This document shows positions 60,920 through 64,000 of a stretch of 64,000 nt of DNA, piece by piece. The DNA comes from Variovorax sp. PBL-E5 (GTDB lineage Bacteria > Pseudomonadota > Gammaproteobacteria > Burkholderiales > Burkholderiaceae_C), in the NCBI RefSeq assembly GCF_901827185.1, contig NZ_LR594671.1, positions 62,001-126,000 on the forward strand. Direction: 5' to 3'. The notes beneath the pieces were generated by a model. That model saw only the letters and a list, made by a program, of their open reading frames with translations, did not search any database and had not been told where the DNA came from. Both the position numbers and the translations under genes were made by a program. How positions within the stretch are numbered: the stretch's first letter is position 1; each line of letters begins with the position of its first letter.

Positions 60920-62326
60920 TCAGACGCCGGCCTTGGCCAGCCTCGCGTCGGCCATGGCTTGCGCCCGCAGTCGGTCGTATTCCAGCTTGTCGACGGGCGC
61001 TGCGCCCGATTGTCCGAGGTCGTTCAGATGAACCCGGTAGGTCTCCCGCGCAGTGAAGGCGGCGATCGCCGAGATGACCGTCACGCCCAGCGTGATCGCG
61101 CCGATGGTGAGCGGCACGTTGGTCGAGCCCGGAGGCGCCACGGTGGCGAAGAGTGCCGGCAGCAGCGCGGTGATGGTCGTGCCGATGTTCTGCGAGATCG
61201 CCATGGCCGAGACCCGGGTGCGCGTGCGGAACAGTTCGGGGTAGAAGCTCGGGAAGACGGCGTTGTAGCCCTGGTAGACGATGCCCCACATGAGCAGCGA
61301 TGCGACAATCGCCAGCGGTACGTTGTGGATGCTGATCGCGTAGAGATACAGGAACGACAGCAGCCCCGCACCGAGCGCGCCGACGACGATCGGCGGCTTG
61401 CGGCCGATACGGTCCGAGAGGTTGCCCACATAGGGAATGACCAGCACCGCCAGGATGTTGCCCAGCACCGGAATCCACAGGTAGATGTCCTTCTGGAAGC
61501 CGATGCCGTAGGCCGGCTGCACCGCGTAGGCCGCACCGAACACCGTGGCCACCACGGGGATCACGTTCATCAGCGACATGCAGACGACGCGGATCATGTC
61601 CCGCCAGCTGAGCTGGAAGGCCTGGATGATCGGCGCCTTGGGCAGTTCGCCGTGCTGGCCTTCTTCGGCAAAGGCGGGCGTCTCCTCGACCTCGCGGCGG
61701 ATGATGTAGCCCGCCACGATGACCACGAAGCTGAGCAGGAAGGGAATGCGCCAGCCCCAGCTGTTGAAGGTGTCCTCGGGCATGAAGTGCGCCAGCGGCA
61801 GGAAGACCGCCGCGGCCAGGATCTGCCCGGCCTGCACGCCCTGCAGCGTGAAGCTGGCGAAGAAGCCGCGCCGGCCGAAGGGCGCGTGCTCCAGGATCAT
61901 CGAGCTGGCACCGGAAATCTCGCCGGCCACCGCGAAGCCCTGGATCAGCCGCAGCGCGACCAGCAGCGCCGGCGCCCACAGCCCGACCTGCTGGTACGTC
62001 GGCAGGAGCCCGACCGCCATCGTCGAGAAGCCCATGAGGAACATGCAGACGATCAGGACCTGCTTGCGGCCATGGGTGTCGCCCATGTGCCCGAGCACGA
62101 AGGCGCCGATGGGCCGCGCGACGTAGCCGACGCCATAGGTCGCGAGCGACGCGATGATGGCGATCCGCGGGTTCCCCGAAGGAAAGAAGATCTGGGGAAA
62201 GATCAGCGACGCTGCCGTCGCGTAGATGAAGAAGTCGTAGTACTCGAGCGCCGAGCCGATCCAGCCGCTGGCGGCGGCCTTTTTCGACTGGGGATTGGCG
62301 CGCTCGTGTTTCTCGGTGTTGGCCAT
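60920..62326 (-). CDS. MFS metabolite:H+ symporter (MHS family)
   Basis: 468 residues, 12 helices. SALEYYDFFIYATAASLIFP at helix 1, ARPIGAFVLGHMGDTHGRKQVL in loop 2-3 and GNLSDRIGRKPPIVVGALG in loop 8-9 are MHS marks shared by ShiA, ProP and KgtP. Loop 6-7 has RREVEETPAF, also typical. Cargo is probably a carboxylic acid. GGAGACAACC precedes the ATG. A perfect 21-bp palindrome lies 117 bases upstream. Confidence 0.88.
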   Translation of the reverse strand: MANTEKHERANPQSKKAAASGWIGSALEYYDFFIYATAASLIFPQIFFPSGNPRIAIIASLATYGVGYVARPIGAFVLGHMGDTHGRKQVLIVCMFLMGFSTMAVGLLPTYQQVGLWAPALLVALRLIQGFAVAGEISGASSMILEHAPFGRRGFFASFTLQGVQAGQILAAAVFLPLAHFMPEDTFNSWGWRIPFLLSFVVIVAGYIIRREVEETPAFAEEGQHGELPKAPIIQAFQLSWRDMIRVVCMSLMNVIPVVATVFGAAYAVQPAYGIGFQKDIYLWIPVLGNILAVLVIPYVGNLSDRIGRKPPIVVGALGAGLLSFLYLYAISIHNVPLAIVASLLMWGIVYQGYNAVFPSFYPELFRTRTRVSAMAISQNIGTTITALLPALFATVAPPGSTNVPLTIGAITLGVTVISAIAAFTARETYRVHLNDLGQSGAAPVDKLEYDRLRAQAMADARLAKAGV

Positions 62327-62442
62327 GGTTGTCTCCGTGGTGGATGAATCGGATAGCGGATGTGCAAGTCACGCTTGTCCCCGGACCCGCGGCGCCACTG
62401 TACGAACGACGCAGCCTTCCCCACAACGCCGCGGGACCCACC

Positions 62443-62463
62443 GCCGATCGATCATCGATCGGC
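62443..62463. promoter_or_regulatory. Perfect 21-bp palindrome upstream of the MHS gene
   Basis: Arms GCCGATCGAT and ATCGATCGGC around a single C. It lies between the AraC gene end (62515) and the MHS start (62326). No T-run follows on either strand, so an operator is more likely than a terminator. Confidence 0.45.
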
Positions 62464-62514
62464 AACGTTCACCATGCGCGCGGAATACGGGTAAAACCTA
62501 GGGCGGGCGAGTGT

Positions 62515-63285
62515 TCAGCGGAAGAACGCGCTCGGCGTCTGCCCGAATTGCCGCTTGAACATCGTCGCGAAGGCGCTGGGGCTGTCGTAGCCGAGCGCCA
62601 GCGCGATATCGACGACTTTCTCGCCGGTCGCCAGCCGTTCCAGCGCGCGCAGCAGGCGCGCCTGCTGGCGCCATTGACCGAAGGTCATGCCGGTCTCGCG
62701 CGTGAAGAGGCGCTGGATGGTCTTGACGTCGACCGCGAGAAGCCGCGCCCAATGGCTCAGCGTGGACACGTCGCCCGGCCGTTCGAGCAGCCGCGCGCAG
62801 ATGCGCCGAAGCCGCGGATCCGCCGGTTGCGGCAGGTGCAGCGGCAGCACGGGCAGCGCTTGCAGTTCGTCCAGCAACAGCCGCATCAGGCGTCCCGCGC
62901 GCGAATTGTCGGCATACGGTTGTTCGACCTCGGTCGCGGCCAGGATCAGCTCGCGCAGCAGGGGCGAGATGCCCACCGCCTGCGAGCGCCGCGGCAGCTG
63001 CGGCGCGGCGTCCGGGCGCACGTAGATGCTGCGCATGTGAACCACGCCGATGCAGCGGATCCGATGCGTCAGTTCGGCCGGCATCCAGATGCCTCGCGTT
63101 GGCGGCACGATCCATTGGCCGCCCTCGGCGGCCACCATCATCACGCCGTGCACCGCGTAGATCAGCTGGTTTTCGGCATGCGCATGGCTGTCGATCACGT
63201 GGCCGGCCGGGTAGTCGATCGCCCGGCTGGTCACCGGCATGCCGCTGCGCCGGAACTCGGCAAGAAAGTGCGGGGTCGGGGTCAT
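62515..63285 (-). CDS. AraC-family regulator with cupin sensor domain
   Basis: 256 residues. N-terminal cupin (about 20-100, HVIDSHAHAENQLIYAVHGVM with histidines that may bind metal), C-terminal double HTH (about 160-256) ending GYDSPSAFATMFKRQFGQTPSAFFR, the AraC signature. It is divergent from the MFS gene at 63424, and an inverted repeat lies in between. This AraC-MFS pairing often controls drug efflux. Confidence 0.88.
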   Translation of the reverse strand: MTPTPHFLAEFRRSGMPVTSRAIDYPAGHVIDSHAHAENQLIYAVHGVMMVAAEGGQWIVPPTRGIWMPAELTHRIRCIGVVHMRSIYVRPDAAPQLPRRSQAVGISPLLRELILAATEVEQPYADNSRAGRLMRLLLDELQALPVLPLHLPQPADPRLRRICARLLERPGDVSTLSHWARLLAVDVKTIQRLFTRETGMTFGQWRQQARLLRALERLATGEKVVDIALALGYDSPSAFATMFKRQFGQTPSAFFR

Positions 63286-63341
63286 GGCGATGCCGGAGGA
63301 GGTAGATGTCCTTTTCGCGAAGATCGAGGCCCGAAGGGCGC

Positions 63342-63389
63342 GAGACAGGCAAACATCCTATCTCTAACATCCAGCCTTCGTCCTGTCTC
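63342..63389. promoter_or_regulatory. Inverted repeat in the AraC/MFS divergent region
   Basis: GAGACAGG (63342-63349) and CCTGTCTC (63382-63389), an exact 8-bp pair 32 bases apart in the 138-bp gap. Arm spacing puts both on nearly the same helix face (about four turns), as for looping or two-subunit binding. Candidate AraC operator. Confidence 0.4.
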
Positions 63390-63423
63390 AACGAACGCGC
63401 GCGGCAGCGACCGCGCCCAGCCC

Positions 63424-64000
63424 ATGTCATCGACTGCTGCCTCTTCCACCGCTCGCCTGACCCCCATGACGGACCGTCCGGGCGCCTCGTTCGGCGTGCT
63501 CGGCGCGATCAGCGCCTCGCACATGATCAACGACATGATGCAGTCGCTGATCCTGGCGATCTATCCCATCCTGAAGGGCGACTTCCACCTGAGCTTCGGC
63601 CAGATCGGACTGATCACGCTCACCTACCAGTTGACCGCCTCGCTGTTCCAGCCGATGGTCGGCCTCTACACCGATCGCCGTTCGACGCCCTATTCGCTGC
63701 CGGTCGGCATGAGCTTCACGCTGATCGGGCTGATCCTGCTGGCCTTCGCACCGAGCTTCGCGATCGTGCTGCTCGCTGCGGCGTTCGTCGGCACCGGCTC
63801 GTCGATCTTCCATCCGGAATCGTCGCGGGTTGCGCGCATGGCTTCCGGCGGTCGGCATGGGCTGGCGCAGTCGCTGTTCCAGGTGGGCGGCAATACCGGC
63901 AGCGCGCTCGGGCCGCTGGTCGCGGCGGCGATCATCGTGCCGTTCGGTCAGCACAGCGTGGCATGGTTCGGGCTGGCCGCGCTGGTCGGCATCCTGCTGT
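63424..64000 (+). CDS. MFS transporter, fosmidomycin-resistance (Fsr) type, partial
   Basis: First 192 codons; the gene runs off the right edge. Begins MSSTAASSTARLTPMTDRPG, with another ATG 14 codons in that may be the true start. GAISASHMINDMMQSLILAIYPIL and GQIGLITLTYQLTASLFQP match Fsr-type efflux proteins, as does GTGSSIFHPESSRVARMA (loop 4-5). Probably exports small acidic drugs; natural role unknown. Likely controlled by the divergent AraC gene. Confidence 0.85.
   Translation, partial: MSSTAASSTARLTPMTDRPGASFGVLGAISASHMINDMMQSLILAIYPILKGDFHLSFGQIGLITLTYQLTASLFQPMVGLYTDRRSTPYSLPVGMSFTLIGLILLAFAPSFAIVLLAAAFVGTGSSIFHPESSRVARMASGGRHGLAQSLFQVGGNTGSALGPLVAAAIIVPFGQHSVAWFGLAALVGILL

Noticed and set aside
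62403..62463. Intrinsic terminator for the AraC gene at the 21-bp palindrome
   Set aside because: The stem is strong but no T-run follows on the minus strand; listed as a possible operator instead.

Overview
The window reads as a chromosomal segment of a high-GC betaproteobacterium of the Comamonadaceae, most likely Variovorax or a close relative. Support is qualitative: strong G/C third positions throughout, a BoxR/BoxABC aerobic benzoyl-CoA pathway, Bug/TctC binding proteins, many LivK-type binding proteins and CoA-linked catabolic operons, and dispersed hairpin repeats that I associate with this family. No database search was possible. I see no rRNA, tRNA, CRISPR array, insertion sequence, prophage or replication origin. 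No gap of more than about 300 bases is left without a described feature.

Region 1 (1-17.4 kb) is a benzoate module. A divergent control region at about 11.2 kb separates a leftward operon from rightward boxR-boxC-boxB-boxA-maoC. The leftward operon holds a DUF4863 cupin, an aldehyde dehydrogenase, benzoate-CoA ligase, an alpha/beta hydrolase and a LivK-H-M-G-F ABC transporter. Together they can import an aromatic acid, activate it to the CoA thioester, epoxidise the ring (BoxAB), open it (BoxC) and oxidise the released semialdehyde. A perfect 12-bp inverted repeat carrying TGCA-N6-TGCA overlaps the boxC promoter and is a strong BoxR operator candidate. A hotdog thioesterase, an AsmA-like protein and an unannotated 29-codon frame flank the module.

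Region 2 (17.4-30.7 kb) is a catabolic island of tightly overlapping genes. It holds a two-component flavin monooxygenase with its reductase, a DUF3311/SSF symporter pair, LysR, a class II aldolase, a Bug protein, an enoyl-CoA hydratase, an NDP-forming acyl-CoA synthetase and IclR. Divergent from IclR lie a family III CoA-transferase, a cysteine-dioxygenase homologue of the Gln type (predicted 3-mercaptopropionate dioxygenase), a second hydratase and an AhpD-like protein. An organosulfur acid is a reasonable but unproven substrate.

Region 3 (30.7-39.9 kb) is mixed: chrBA (chromate) divergent from an ATP-grasp gene; a scarred stretch with a truncated membrane-anchored Mrr nuclease, a SnoaL-like protein and a truncated gene; a class C beta-lactamase; an orphan histidine kinase; MAPEG; nitroreductase; and a ClpP-like protease. 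Region 4 (39.9-45.3 kb) is another CoA-catabolic operon (AMP ligase, hydratase, unusual SDR, orphan LivK-type protein) divergent from its own IclR.

Region 5 (45.3-64 kb) carries a secreted glycine-repeat protein, an MFS transporter and the cyoABCD quinol oxidase run directly into SURF1 and a RegB/RegA redox two-component system. It continues with a DUF5672 protein, a 1361-residue ESPR-type autotransporter, an ammonium transporter, an MHS-family symporter, and an AraC regulator divergent from an MFS gene that runs off the right edge. Two families of hairpin repeats recur. Family A (four copies) abuts stop codons, three times inside operons; family B (two copies) sits inside the two benzoate operons.
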